DNA from: Paraglaciecola chathamensis S18K6
GTDB taxonomy: Bacteria; Pseudomonadota; Gammaproteobacteria; Enterobacterales; Alteromonadaceae
Assembly: GCA_000314955.1 (NCBI GenBank)
Contig: BAEM01000004.1
Location: 62,001-126,000, forward strand
DNA length: 64,000 nucleotides
Direction of reading: 5' to 3'
The position numbers were made by a program, and so were the translations under genes. Shown one piece after another: positions 46,410 through 54,177 of the stretch (position 1 is the first letter of the stretch; each line of letters starts with the position of its first letter). The notes below the pieces were generated by a model, which was not told the origin of the DNA, did not search any database, and saw only the letters and a program-made list of their open reading frames with translations.

Positions 46410-47576
46410 ATGCTTAGATATTTTTTCCCCATACTGTTACTCATCACTTTTTCAGCGTTCAGTCATGCCAAAGACTGCCAGTTTGACGACGTCACCTTTC
46501 ACAGCGATTTTAGCACCGCCCGTTTAAGCACCTGCGAAAGGTTGGCTAAACATGAATACCATATTGGCATTTTGCCAGAGAATGAACCGGTCAACCCTAG
46601 CCCTTGGTTTGGTTTTAAAGTGCATTCAAAAACCGATAGCAAGGTAAAAATAAAACTGACCTTCAATGGTAATAACCCGCGGTACCTACCTAAACTCAGT
46701 ACGAATGGCAAAGATTGGCAAAACATTCAGTTTGAGACCAAGGGCAAAGAAATGTGGTTAAGCCTAAGCACTGGCAAAAAGCCTGTCTGGATTTCAGCCC
46801 AAGAAGTCATTGATAATCAAGAGTATGACCAGTGGTTAGCCCGCCTAAAAGAGCAGCGCCCTGATCTTCATATTGAAACCCTAGGGTCATCAGAAAAAGG
46901 CCGCCCCATTAAAGCGGTTGTAAAGCAGTCACCAAACAACGACGAATGGCTGGTGATTGTTGGCAGACAACACCCGCCTGAAGTGACAGGCGCTATGGCT
47001 TTATTTGCGTTTAGTGAAGCCTTATTACTCGACAACACCTTGAGCAATCCCTTTTTCGAACGTTTTAATCTGCTCATGGTGCCTGATTTAAACCCTGATG
47101 GCGTTCACACCGGCAATTGGCGGCATAACGCCAATGGTGTTGATCTAAACCGCGACTGGAAAAACTTCGCCCAAGCGGAAACTCGCCTAGTTCGTGACAA
47201 AATGGCGAGCATAGTGCAAAACGGTGGAAAAATTGTATTTGCCCTCGATTTTCACTCCACCTTCCACGACGTTTTTTACACCATGCCGGATGACCACGAT
47301 TTAGCTCCGATCCCCCTTATGAAAGGCTGGTTAGCAGATTTAGATGCTGAAACAGGTTGGGTATTTAAAACGGTGAATAAATCGGCGTCATCACCCGATA
47401 GAGGCATCTTCAAACAATACATTGCCGATCACTACAAAGTACATGCTGTGACCTACGAAGTGGGCGACAACACCAATCGACAACTGATCCCTTATGTGGC
47501 CAAGCAAGCAGCCAAAGCGCTGGTAAAAAATCTGCTTGAAGTCGAACCAGACGCGTTTTACGTTAAGCAGAAATAA
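46410..47576 (+). CDS. Exported M14-family zinc carboxypeptidase
   Basis: 388 aa from ATG 46410, which begins a clear signal peptide (MLRYFFPILLLITFSAFSHA); an upstream start at 46353 lies in the receptor terminator. The peptidase M14 fold shows zinc ligands in RQHPPEVTG and LDFHSTFHD. It has the substrate-binding stretch NPDGVHTGNWRHNANGVDLNRDW and the general-base glutamate in VTYEVGDN. It most resembles the cytosolic-carboxypeptidase-like branch with an N-terminal beta domain. It should trim C-terminal residues of peptides outside the inner membrane. Confidence 0.85.
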   Translation: MLRYFFPILLLITFSAFSHAKDCQFDDVTFHSDFSTARLSTCERLAKHEYHIGILPENEPVNPSPWFGFKVHSKTDSKVKIKLTFNGNNPRYLPKLSTNGKDWQNIQFETKGKEMWLSLSTGKKPVWISAQEVIDNQEYDQWLARLKEQRPDLHIETLGSSEKGRPIKAVVKQSPNNDEWLVIVGRQHPPEVTGAMALFAFSEALLLDNTLSNPFFERFNLLMVPDLNPDGVHTGNWRHNANGVDLNRDWKNFAQAETRLVRDKMASIVQNGGKIVFALDFHSTFHDVFYTMPDDHDLAPIPLMKGWLADLDAETGWVFKTVNKSASSPDRGIFKQYIADHYKVHAVTYEVGDNTNRQLIPYVAKQAAKALVKNLLEVEPDAFYVKQK

Positions 47577-47610
47577 CCCACTAATTAGCACTGATGCCCT
47601 ATTTTTCTCA

Positions 47611-47638
47611 GCCCTTGCCGGGGCAAAGGGCATTTTTT
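47611..47638 (+). terminator. Intrinsic terminator after the carboxypeptidase
   Basis: GCCCTTGCC and GGCAAAGGGC pair, with a one-base bulge, around a short loop at 47611-47631. A run of seven T's follows. A longer outer pairing TGCCCT...AGGGCA also exists. Confidence 0.8.
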
Positions 47639-47724
47639 TACAGCAGCTTCACTTGTACCTCACGCATACACCTTCATGCTAATATCCGTAGTCTTGCTAG
47701 CACAGCACCCCACAATAGGAACGC

Positions 47725-48189
47725 ATGAAACTCGTCAAAGCAAACGATACACATTTAACTGAATTAATGGGCTGGTTTGAAGACGAGGCGCAACTTGTTA
47801 TGTGGTCAGGGCCGGGGTTTCGCTATCCATATGATTTGGTCACATTCAAACAAGATTTGAAACTAACAAGCCTGCCCTCTTTTTCACTCCTATCGCCACA
47901 AGGTGCTTTACTGGCATTTGGCCAATACTACTTGCGCGAAAATCGGTGTCACTTAGGCCGCTTAGTGGTAAACCCTGCCCATAGAGGCCAAGGCATTGCG
48001 GCTACATTAATCGCAAACTTAGCTGCTAAGGGGAAAAAAGAGTTAAAGGTAAACAGCTGCTCGCTGTTTGTGTTTAGTGACAACATTTCTGCGATCAGCG
48101 CTTATCAAAAATTGGGGTTTGTAAAAAACCAATACCCAACTGATATGCCTTTAGCCGGCTGTATCTATATGGTTAGCGATTTAGGCTGA
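47725..48189 (+). CDS. GNAT family N-acetyltransferase
   Basis: 154 aa. The acetyl-CoA-binding motif A is LGRLVVNPAHRGQGIAATLI, and the C-terminal motif B is DNISAISAYQKLGFVKN. Ribosome-binding site TAGGA before ATG 47725. The substrate is unknown. Its stop lies 11 bases from the convergent mreB-like pseudogene. Confidence 0.88.
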   Translation: MKLVKANDTHLTELMGWFEDEAQLVMWSGPGFRYPYDLVTFKQDLKLTSLPSFSLLSPQGALLAFGQYYLRENRCHLGRLVVNPAHRGQGIAATLIANLAAKGKKELKVNSCSLFVFSDNISAISAYQKLGFVKNQYPTDMPLAGCIYMVSDLG

Positions 48190-48199
48190 TGCTGTTTTG

Positions 48200-48792
48200 T
48201 TAGTCACCCAAATACCAAAGCCCCAAAATGACTATAACAAGATAAACTAGAAAGATTGCTATATGACTGGAAGATTGATTGGCCCCCTCACTGTAAACGC
48301 TCGCTTTCTTTTCCTCTTCAAACTCATCGAATTGAAATCCGTAAGCATTTAAAGATTTACCAACGTGAATTTTGATATCTATTGCTCCTGCTCCAAGCGC
48401 TAGCTCTCTAAAAGCACGATCCTCAATGGCTGTTAAGCCACCCTCTGTTTTTCCATAGGGTGGATAATTACCTTAGGGCGAAGACGAATATATTTGAAAT
48501 TGCTTAGACTTTTAAAAGCGTGTTGGAGCAATTTTTCACCCACAAAGAAATCAGAAAGAAGCGCTCTAGGATGCGAAAAAGGATTTACCGCAACCTCATT
48601 TTCTTTTAGTGAACTTGCAGCTCTCTTTCCGATTCCGGAAATAACCTTTTTTCCCTTTGCTTGATTCTGAATTACAACAATTGGCGAATCGTCGAATGAC
48701 TCATTATTAGCCACGTCAGTAACTTTTAATCGACCTTCCCAGATTTGCACATAAAGAACTGAAGAAAAGCGTTTTATTAATTTTGAAAACAT
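48200..48792 (-). pseudogene. Frameshifted MreB-like (short actin-fold) protein with C-terminal membrane segment
   Basis: The first frame (48433-48792) reads VLYVQIWEGRLKVTDV, NPFSHPRALLSDFFVGEKLLQHAF and RPKVIIHPMEK, then drifts to QRVA and stops. The next frame continues with TEGGLTAIEDRAFRELALGAGAIDI and ends at 48200 after a membrane helix (IAIFLVYLVIVILGLWYLG). Adding one A to the A5 run before CAGAGG restores IHPMEKTEGG and one 197-codon frame. It aligns with MreB (FFVTEKMLQH; ESAQGAGA), as do the short MreB-like proteins of marine gammaproteobacteria. It may be a true pseudogene, phase variation or an assembly error. Confidence 0.65.
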
Positions 48793-48827
48793 CCAATGTC
48801 CTTTGTGACTAACTTTAGGCTAAGGGA

Positions 48828-48914
48828 CTCTAACGTGTGGGCTAACATCCGAGCAAAGTGAATAAGCTCGCGTGTTAGCGTCCCAGCGAGCGACTACAGC
48901 AGTTTGTTATATGC
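48828..48914 (-). other. attC-like integron recombination site
   Basis: Read on the minus strand it begins TATAACAAAC (near 48911) and ends CGTTAGAG (48835-48828). Inside, GGGacGCTAACAcgcGAGC pairs with GCTCggaTGTTAGCCC around a short loop, giving the imperfect long hairpin with unpaired bases typical of attC. The right core CGTTAGAG recurs exactly at 49313-49306. Confidence 0.5.
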
Positions 48915-49311
48915 CTCCTAACTACCCAATCGTTTTGAACGGGTTTCAATAATCTGGTCTGGCTTCGTGTCAGTCGGTGTTTCAAGACTGCCCTTTTCAA
49001 TACACGAAAATTCGATCTCTGTTGAACCTAATCTGCCCGGAATTGATGAAGTGACCGTTTCTTTAATAATCTTCATTTCTAGTCCCTTAGAAGAACAAAA
49101 TAAAGAAGCTTCTCTGTAAACTTCAGCTTTGTTTTCTAGAGATACGCCAACACCAAGGCTACTATCTTTTTTACCAAGATAGTAAGAATCTTGCCCTAAC
49201 GGCACAACACCTGTGCTTTTACATGAAACAACCGTAAGCAATGCAAAAGTAGCTCCGAAAAAATGAAAGAGTTTCATAAAATACCTTTTAGCACATAACA
49301 CCCCGCTCTAA
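48834..49311 (-). mobile_element. Probable integron gene cassette
   Basis: Bounded on the minus strand by G/TTAGAG points after 49312 and 48834, it holds one lipoprotein gene and ends with an attC-like site, which is the definition of a cassette. No integron integrase gene or attI is in the window. The sequence before the upstream core (AATTATGAGGGGATTCGTTAGAGC) looks like the right half of another attC that is cut off near the IS4 remnant. Confidence 0.45.
48918..49277 (-). CDS. Cassette-borne small lipoprotein
   Basis: 119 aa from ATG 49277 (MKLFHFFGATFALLTVVSCKS), a lipoprotein signal with lipobox VVSC; a start at 49301 lies in the cassette boundary and is rejected. The mature part has VPLGQDSYYLGKKDSSLGVGV, KAEVYREASLFCSSKGLEM and STEIEFSCI with two cysteines, a pattern of small exported proteins that I recall from integron cassettes. 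The function is unknown. It is the single gene of a 478-base segment (48834-49311) between two CGTTAGAG cores. Confidence 0.72.
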   Translation of the reverse strand: MKLFHFFGATFALLTVVSCKSTGVVPLGQDSYYLGKKDSSLGVGVSLENKAEVYREASLFCSSKGLEMKIIKETVTSSIPGRLGSTEIEFSCIEKGSLETPTDTKPDQIIETRSKRLGS

Positions 49312-49410
49312 CGAATCCCCTCATAATTTTGAGCAGAAACAATAATATAGACACGCATGACGCTATTTTATCTAATAAATTTCGCCAAAAACCAACTAGA
49401 TAACAACACC

Positions 49411-49569
49411 ATGTGTGATATTTCTATCTTACACGATTTGCTTAAAAAACAATGCCCTAATCTACATGCCAAACCTCCTTCTTCTCTGATGATTGGCACC
49501 CAACCTTTGCTGGATGGCAAAAGCGATATAAAGACACCCATGTTAAAAATGGTCAATTTTCAGGGCTGA
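49411..49569 (+). pseudogene. N-terminal remnant of an IS4-family transposase
   Basis: ATG 49411 opens MCDISILHDLLKKQCPNL, then HAKPPSSLMIGTQPLLDGKSD, matching the first 45 or so residues of IS4/IS10-type transposases (MCELDILHDSLYQFCPELHLKRLNSL in Tn10-like proteins). The frame ends at 49569, and the rest of the transposase is missing. The break falls at the left end of the REP-transposase element (49551), which probably inserted into or replaced it. Confidence 0.6.
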
Positions 49570-50658
49570 ACTACACTTAATTTGTGTTTCATTCTGTCAG
49601 GTAGATGGACTATGCCTCAACCGCGAAAAAGCCAAATTAGTTTAATCGATACCCCTTATTACCATTGCGTTTCCCGGTGTGTCCGTCAATCATATTTATG
49701 TGGCACTGATAAGCACTCTGGGCAAAGTTACGAGCACCGCCGAGGCTGGGTAGAAGACCGTTTGTTGTTCTTGGCTACGATATTCGCCATCGACATTTGT
49801 GCTTATGCGGTTATGAATAATCACACGCACGTGGTGCTTTGTGTGGATAAAGCCTTGGCTGATAATTGGGATAGCGATGAAGTGTTGAGGCGCTATCACA
49901 AGATGCACAGAGGCACATTGCTGACTCAGAAATTCATGAATGGCGATACGCTGAGCCAAGGAGAGGTAATCACCTTTGATGAAACCGTTGAAACCTATCG
50001 GCAACGTTTGTACGACATAAGCTGGTTTATGCGTGACTTGAATGAGTATATTGCTCGCGAAGCCAATAAAGAAGACGGTTGCACTGGTCGTTTCTGGGAA
50101 GGAAGGTTTAAATCTCAAGCTTTGTTGGATGAAAGTGCCGTACTAGCTTGTATGGCCTATGTGGACTTGAATCCCATTCGTGCAAAAATGGAAAAAACAC
50201 CAGAAACGTCAAAGCACACCAGTATCAAAAAACGCATTCACGCCGCTAAAAACCAAAAACCTCAACCGAGCGTTTTAATACACTTTGTGGGCAATCCTCG
50301 TGAGAATATGCCCAAAGGTATCCCCTACTCACTGAAAGACTATTGTGAGCTGGTAGATACAACAGGCCGCTGTATTCGTGATGATAAGGCTGGTCATATC
50401 GATAATTCAAAAAGCCCGATTTTAGAACGACTAGGGCTAGATAGTGCTCAATGGTTAACCTTAACCACTGAGTTCGAAAAACACTTTTGCTATGCAGCAG
50501 GGGCTGAGCAAATGATGAATGCGTTCAAACGCCACACCCATCATCAACGGCTTCGAGGAATAACCAAAGCGAAAGCGTTGTTAAAACGCGCATAAGACAT
50601 TGCAACTAACACATCTAATGCATCTCTTGTAACGTGGGCGTTTGTCTGAAAATTGACC
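49551..50658. mobile_element. REP-type transposase element with 13-bp terminal inverted repeats
   Basis: GGTCAATTTTCAG (49551-49563) and its perfect complement CTGAAAATTGACC (50646-50658) enclose the Y1 transposase gene with 49 bases before the start and 50 after the stop. A/T bases outside extend the symmetry. I see no clear target duplication, as expected of Y1 enzymes. Confidence 0.6.
49612..50595 (+). CDS. Transposase, IS200/REP-associated tyrosine (Y1) type
   Basis: 327 aa from ATG 49612; an upstream start at 49582 is unlikely. It begins with the TnpA_REP pattern RKSQISLIDTPYYHCVSRCVRQ. The HUH metal motif is NNHTHVVL, the catalytic tyrosine region follows in RDLNEYIAREANKE, and GRFWEGRFKSQALLDE with ACMAYVDLNPIRA are family hallmarks. 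Such RayT-like single-copy enzymes act on short palindromic repeats. Confidence 0.9.
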   Translation: MPQPRKSQISLIDTPYYHCVSRCVRQSYLCGTDKHSGQSYEHRRGWVEDRLLFLATIFAIDICAYAVMNNHTHVVLCVDKALADNWDSDEVLRRYHKMHRGTLLTQKFMNGDTLSQGEVITFDETVETYRQRLYDISWFMRDLNEYIAREANKEDGCTGRFWEGRFKSQALLDESAVLACMAYVDLNPIRAKMEKTPETSKHTSIKKRIHAAKNQKPQPSVLIHFVGNPRENMPKGIPYSLKDYCELVDTTGRCIRDDKAGHIDNSKSPILERLGLDSAQWLTLTTEFEKHFCYAAGAEQMMNAFKRHTHHQRLRGITKAKALLKRA

Positions 50659-50883
50659 TTTTGCGCCGTTTTCTCCCTCAACGCTTAATATTCCAGTAAA
50701 AATCCCCAATCGTTTAGCTCAAAAGTACTTTGGCGCTTATTGATGGGTATTTTTCCCTAAGCAGGAGAGTTTTTTACACGATTCTAAAGATGGCTGTCTT
50801 TGTTAGAAATAATGTTACACGATTCTAAAGATGGCTGTCTTTGTTAGAAATAATGATGTTTAATAAACTTATTATATTTACGT
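50596..50883. other. Gene-free stretch with 41-bp duplication
   Basis: 288 bases after the transposase gene. It holds the right inverted repeat (50646-50658), then an AT-rich spacer and the tandem repeat at 50774-50855. No gene, promoter or terminator could be supported. Confidence 0.6.
50774..50855. repeat. 41-bp direct tandem duplication
   Basis: A 41-base unit occurs twice in perfect tandem (50774-50814 and 50815-50855). The unit begins TTACACGATTCTAAAGATGG and ends TTAGAAATAATG. Inside each, CTAAAGA and TCTTTGTTAG can pair into a hairpin. Perfect identity suggests a recent duplication. Confidence 0.9.
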
Positions 50884-51231
50884 TTACACTGCATTATTTT
50901 TTAATAGTAAATGAGACAATAACAGTGGCAGTAAATTATTAATTAATTGAGAATTGCTTTCGCTAGTTTTATTTAATAAAACCCAACCATCAGTTCCCAT
51001 AACTTCGATTGATTTAAGGCTTATGCTTTCAACTTCAGGTTTTTTAAAGCACCAATCACCTGAAACGCGAAAGATCCCAAAATCTGTATTTATGCGGCTA
51101 ATATTAAATAATTGCACAAAACCTCTTTGTAAATATAACAATATTAATATCCGGAAGTTTTCCATGATTGCATCCGCGTATTTATCACGAAAACTTTCCG
51201 CTTTTCTCCATTTGTCTTTTTTAGCATACAC
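50884..51231 (-). CDS. Hypothetical protein, 115 aa
   Basis: Not recognised. Lysine-rich N-terminus (MYAKKDKWRKAESFRDKYADAIMENFR), then a hydrophobic/beta section (VQLFNISRINTDFGIFRVSGDWCF) and a Leu-rich end (LINNLLPLLLSHLLLKN). No signal peptide. The base composition is markedly A/T-rich like the rest of this island. Whether it is expressed is uncertain, since no good ribosome-binding site is seen. Confidence 0.45.
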   Translation of the reverse strand: MYAKKDKWRKAESFRDKYADAIMENFRILILLYLQRGFVQLFNISRINTDFGIFRVSGDWCFKKPEVESISLKSIEVMGTDGWVLLNKTSESNSQLINNLLPLLLSHLLLKNNAV

Positions 51232-51545
51232 GGTAACTTATTGTACAGGTTAAATTTTTTCCTGTTTTATGGTTTTCACTTTCGGAAACACGGAATAAGC
51301 CAAGATCTTGCTGTTAAGCGGAAATAAGTCCTTAACTGTCTATAAAAACAGTGATACGTGAAGCGCAATGGCCAGATCGGTGTTTTTAGATTTGGTAAAA
51401 GATGAGGTATTCGAACTTCGCTACGCTAAGTGAATAAAACCTTGCGGGTTGGGCGCCCGCATTTATCTTCACTTCTGAAGCGGGTTTGAAGTAGATCAAA
51501 GAACAGATCGCACTTTCTAACGTGATAAAACATTTTACGCTGGCA
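51232..51545. other. Gene-free stretch in the island
   Basis: 314 bases. The only structure noted is a hairpin GCGGG...CCCGC at about 51444-51460 (GCGGGTTGGGCGCCCGC), without a T run. No credible gene on either strand. Confidence 0.5.
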
Positions 51546-51890
51546 TCAATGATAAAAGAATTGTGCTAATTCATACACTTTGACAATAATTAACACCATG
51601 CCAGATACCATCATTATTCTACCGCGGTTATTCAATCGCTCTTTGCTTATTCTAGTATTGCCCTTTTGAACCAGCTGGAGTCGGCTGCCTTGTACGACTA
51701 ATAAAGAAGCCACTAAAAGTAAAAATACACCTATTGTTAATTCCGTCACTACCACAGGTAAACCCTCGCGCGTCATTTCATTATTTTTTATTGATAAAAG
51801 ATAGGACCGTGAATTGTTCAGAGCGGGGATTTTTATGTGCTCGTCTTCTCGATCGTTATGTTGTTCTTTGCGGGAATTAGCAGAAACCAT
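51546..51890 (-). CDS. Hypothetical membrane protein, 114 aa
   Basis: Two hydrophobic helices (about residues 48-67, VTELTIGVFLLLVASLLVVQ, and 90-110, GRIMMVSGMVLIIVKVYELA) are joined by a basic loop (KGNTRISKERLNNRG). The N-terminal 38 residues are polar and could be leader, since MTREGL at residue 39 (ATG 51776) is an alternative start. Family unknown. It stands alone between the island and the exporter operon. Confidence 0.5.
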   Translation of the reverse strand: MVSANSRKEQHNDREDEHIKIPALNNSRSYLLSIKNNEMTREGLPVVVTELTIGVFLLLVASLLVVQGSRLQLVQKGNTRISKERLNNRGRIMMVSGMVLIIVKVYELAQFFYH

Positions 51891-52228
51891 ACCAAATAAG
51901 GAATATCAGTGAAGGTGAGCAACCATCAGCCTTTGAAGGCTGTTGAGGTTAAAGTACACAACATACAAAGAGGCGCGACTCGGTAACTCAGACTGATCAC
52001 GTTGAAATAATTACACCTAAATCAGACTGTTAACACACTTAAAAGTAAACCATAGGCGCTTAATGTTTTGTTTGTAATGCAGATATGCGTGGCATGTTCA
52101 AAATTAATTGAATTAAAAAAGATGCATTATGATGAGACAGCAGGCTCATTTGTATAAGTAAGCCACGTTGAAGGGTGTATGCAAGGTGAGCCCAAGGCTG
52201 GTTGCTCTGGGCTTTTTTATCGCTAGCG
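51891..52228. other. Gene-free stretch with orphan plus-strand terminator
   Basis: 338 bases between the membrane hypothetical and the exporter permease (both minus). No protein gene is supported. On the plus strand a terminator-like hairpin lies at 52189-52218 with nothing annotated before it, see that entry. Confidence 0.5.
52189..52218 (+). terminator. Orphan terminator-like hairpin, plus strand
   Basis: AGCCCA (52189-52194) pairs with TGGGCT (52208-52213), and TTTTTT follows. Both neighbouring genes are on the minus strand, so no known plus-strand gene is served. A short non-coding RNA starting in 51900-52150 would explain it. Confidence 0.55.
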
Positions 52229-53458
52229 CTATTCGTAACGCAGAGCGTCGATAGGTGCTAATCGTGATGCTTTTAGCGCAGGGTAATAGCCAAAAAACAC
52301 CCCAATCAGACCCGAAAAGCCCAAGCTTAACAGTACCACCTGAGTTTCGATGATCCCTCCGGCTCCGATGCCATATTGATTCCCCATAAACACGAAACCG
52401 TAGGCAATCACCACGCCAATGAAGCCACCTAACCCACACAGCACAATAGATTCGATTAGAAATTGATACAGAATGTCTGACGGCTTTGCCCCCACCGCCA
52501 TACGCAGTCCGATTTCCCGGGTGCGCTCAGTGACCGAGACCAACATAATATTCATAATGCCAATACCGCCGACCACTAAGCTGACAGAAGCAACCCAAGC
52601 GAGTAAGGTATTGAATACCTGTATCGTTTCAGCCCGTGTGGCGATCATTTCTGACACATTGCGAATGCGAAACATATCATCGCCGCCAACCGGGATACGC
52701 ATACGCTGGCGTAATAGGCGCGACATTTCATCTTCGATATAATCCATGTCTTCACCATCATAGGCACTGACTTGAATAAAACGCACCGATTTAGGGTTTG
52801 TTGAACTCACACCGGTAATTTTATTGCGTACGGTTTTAATTGGCAGAAAAATCACATCGTCTTGATCTTCGCCTCTGGAGTCTTGTCCTTTTGCGGCCAA
52901 CACCCCAATAATGGTGGCATTAAAATTAGTTACCCGTATTGTTTGGCCAATAGGGTCGCTAGCGCCAAATAACTCGACACGCAAGCGCTCGCCAATGATT
53001 GCCACCTTGCTGCCGCGATTAATTTCAGCACTGGTGAACTCACGCCCACTGGCCAAGTCCCAGTCACGCACCACAAAATAGCGGTTATCGATACCATCGA
53101 TCTCAGTAGACCAATTTAAATTTCCGTAAATAACCTGGCCTGCTGAGGATAAATAAGGTGCAGCTGCTTCTACCCCTGGTACTTGCTTTTCAATTAAATT
53201 AGCGTCGTCTTCGTTAATTTTCACGACCGATGCTGAGCGTGCCCCACCACTTTGTCTAAATGCGCCCGTCACAAAAAACACATTACCGCCAAGTGATTTA
53301 ATTTGTTCGTCTACTTTTTGCTGAGCACCCGCCCCCATAGCGACCATAATAATCACGGCTGCCACGCCAATTATGATCCCAAGCATGGTCAAACAGCTAC
53401 GTAGCACATTGACTTTCAGCGCGGTAATGGCGGTTTTAAGTAAAATGACAATCTTCAT
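52229..53458 (-). CDS. MacB-type ABC exporter permease
   Basis: 409 aa. N-terminal membrane segment (LTMLGIIIGVAAVIIMVAMGAGAQQKV), a large periplasmic MacB_PCD domain, then three C-terminal FtsX-type helices (GGIGIMNIMLVSVTERTREIGLRMAVGA, FLIESIVLCGLGGFIGVVIAYG, VVLLSLGFSGLIGVFFGYYPALKASRLAPIDALRYE). Unlike E. coli MacB the ATPase is a separate gene. Start and ATPase stop overlap by four bases. Confidence 0.93.
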   Translation of the reverse strand: MKIVILLKTAITALKVNVLRSCLTMLGIIIGVAAVIIMVAMGAGAQQKVDEQIKSLGGNVFFVTGAFRQSGGARSASVVKINEDDANLIEKQVPGVEAAAPYLSSAGQVIYGNLNWSTEIDGIDNRYFVVRDWDLASGREFTSAEINRGSKVAIIGERLRVELFGASDPIGQTIRVTNFNATIIGVLAAKGQDSRGEDQDDVIFLPIKTVRNKITGVSSTNPKSVRFIQVSAYDGEDMDYIEDEMSRLLRQRMRIPVGGDDMFRIRNVSEMIATRAETIQVFNTLLAWVASVSLVVGGIGIMNIMLVSVTERTREIGLRMAVGAKPSDILYQFLIESIVLCGLGGFIGVVIAYGFVFMGNQYGIGAGGIIETQVVLLSLGFSGLIGVFFGYYPALKASRLAPIDALRYE

Positions 53459-54177
53459 AAAGTGTTCTCTAATGCCGCCTGACGCACATTGTTATTGCGC
53501 TCATCATTGATTAGCTCGCCGTCACGAAAGGTCAATTTACGCTTGGCAAATTGCGCGATATCCGGTTCGTGAGTAACCAAAATAATCGTTTTGCCTTGCT
53601 GATTAAGCTGTTGAAACAGGGCCATAACTTCTAAACCAGTTTGAGTATCTAAAGCGCCTGTTGGCTCATCTGCCAATATCATTAACGGGTCGTTGATGAG
53701 GGCTCTGGCGATCGCCACGCGCTGCTGCTGCCCGCCGGATAACTGACCAGGGTGATGATCCATACGTGATCCAAGCCCAACATTTTCTAAACATTGTTTG
53801 GCCCGGCTTGCCCAGTCAGACTCAGGCACATTGCTATATAAAAGCGGTAAGGTGACATTACCTAAAGCGCTGGTTCGTGGTAACAAATTAAATTGTTGGA
53901 ACACAAAACCGATACGCTGATTGCGTACACTTGCTAACTCATTCTTAGTCAATGAAGATAATTCCTGCCCAGCAAATGCGATGCTGCCTTCACTGGCTAT
54001 ATCTAAACAGCCCAATAGGTTCATCATGGTGGACTTACCTGAGCCAGAGCTGCCCATAATTGCCACAAATTCGCCTTGCTGAATATCGAGATCAACGCCT
54101 TTAAGCGCCCAGACTTGTTCATCGCCCATGGCGTAAACTTTTTTCGCTTGCCGTACTTTTAACAAAGGCTGGGTCAT
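53455..54177 (-). CDS. MacB/LolD-type ABC exporter ATPase
   Basis: 240 aa. Walker [11 protein letters not shown]-loop FQQFNLLPR, signature [15 protein letters not shown], Walker [13 protein letters not shown] and H-loop LVTHEPD. This is the LolD/MacB branch by sequence and context. It lies between the adaptor and permease genes, overlapping both, so the three form one operon. Confidence 0.95.
   Translation of the reverse strand: MTQPLLKVRQAKKVYAMGDEQVWALKGVDLDIQQGEFVAIMGSSGSGKSTMMNLLGCLDIASEGSIAFAGQELSSLTKNELASVRNQRIGFVFQQFNLLPRTSALGNVTLPLLYSNVPESDWASRAKQCLENVGLGSRMDHHPGQLSGGQQQRVAIARALINDPLMILADEPTGALDTQTGLEVMALFQQLNQQGKTIILVTHEPDIAQFAKRKLTFRDGELINDERNNNVRQAALENTL

Noticed and set aside
52146-52439. 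97-codon minus-strand frame at the 3' end of the MacB-type permease.
   Set aside because: Overlaps the permease end in another frame and has an improbable Trp/Arg-rich composition.
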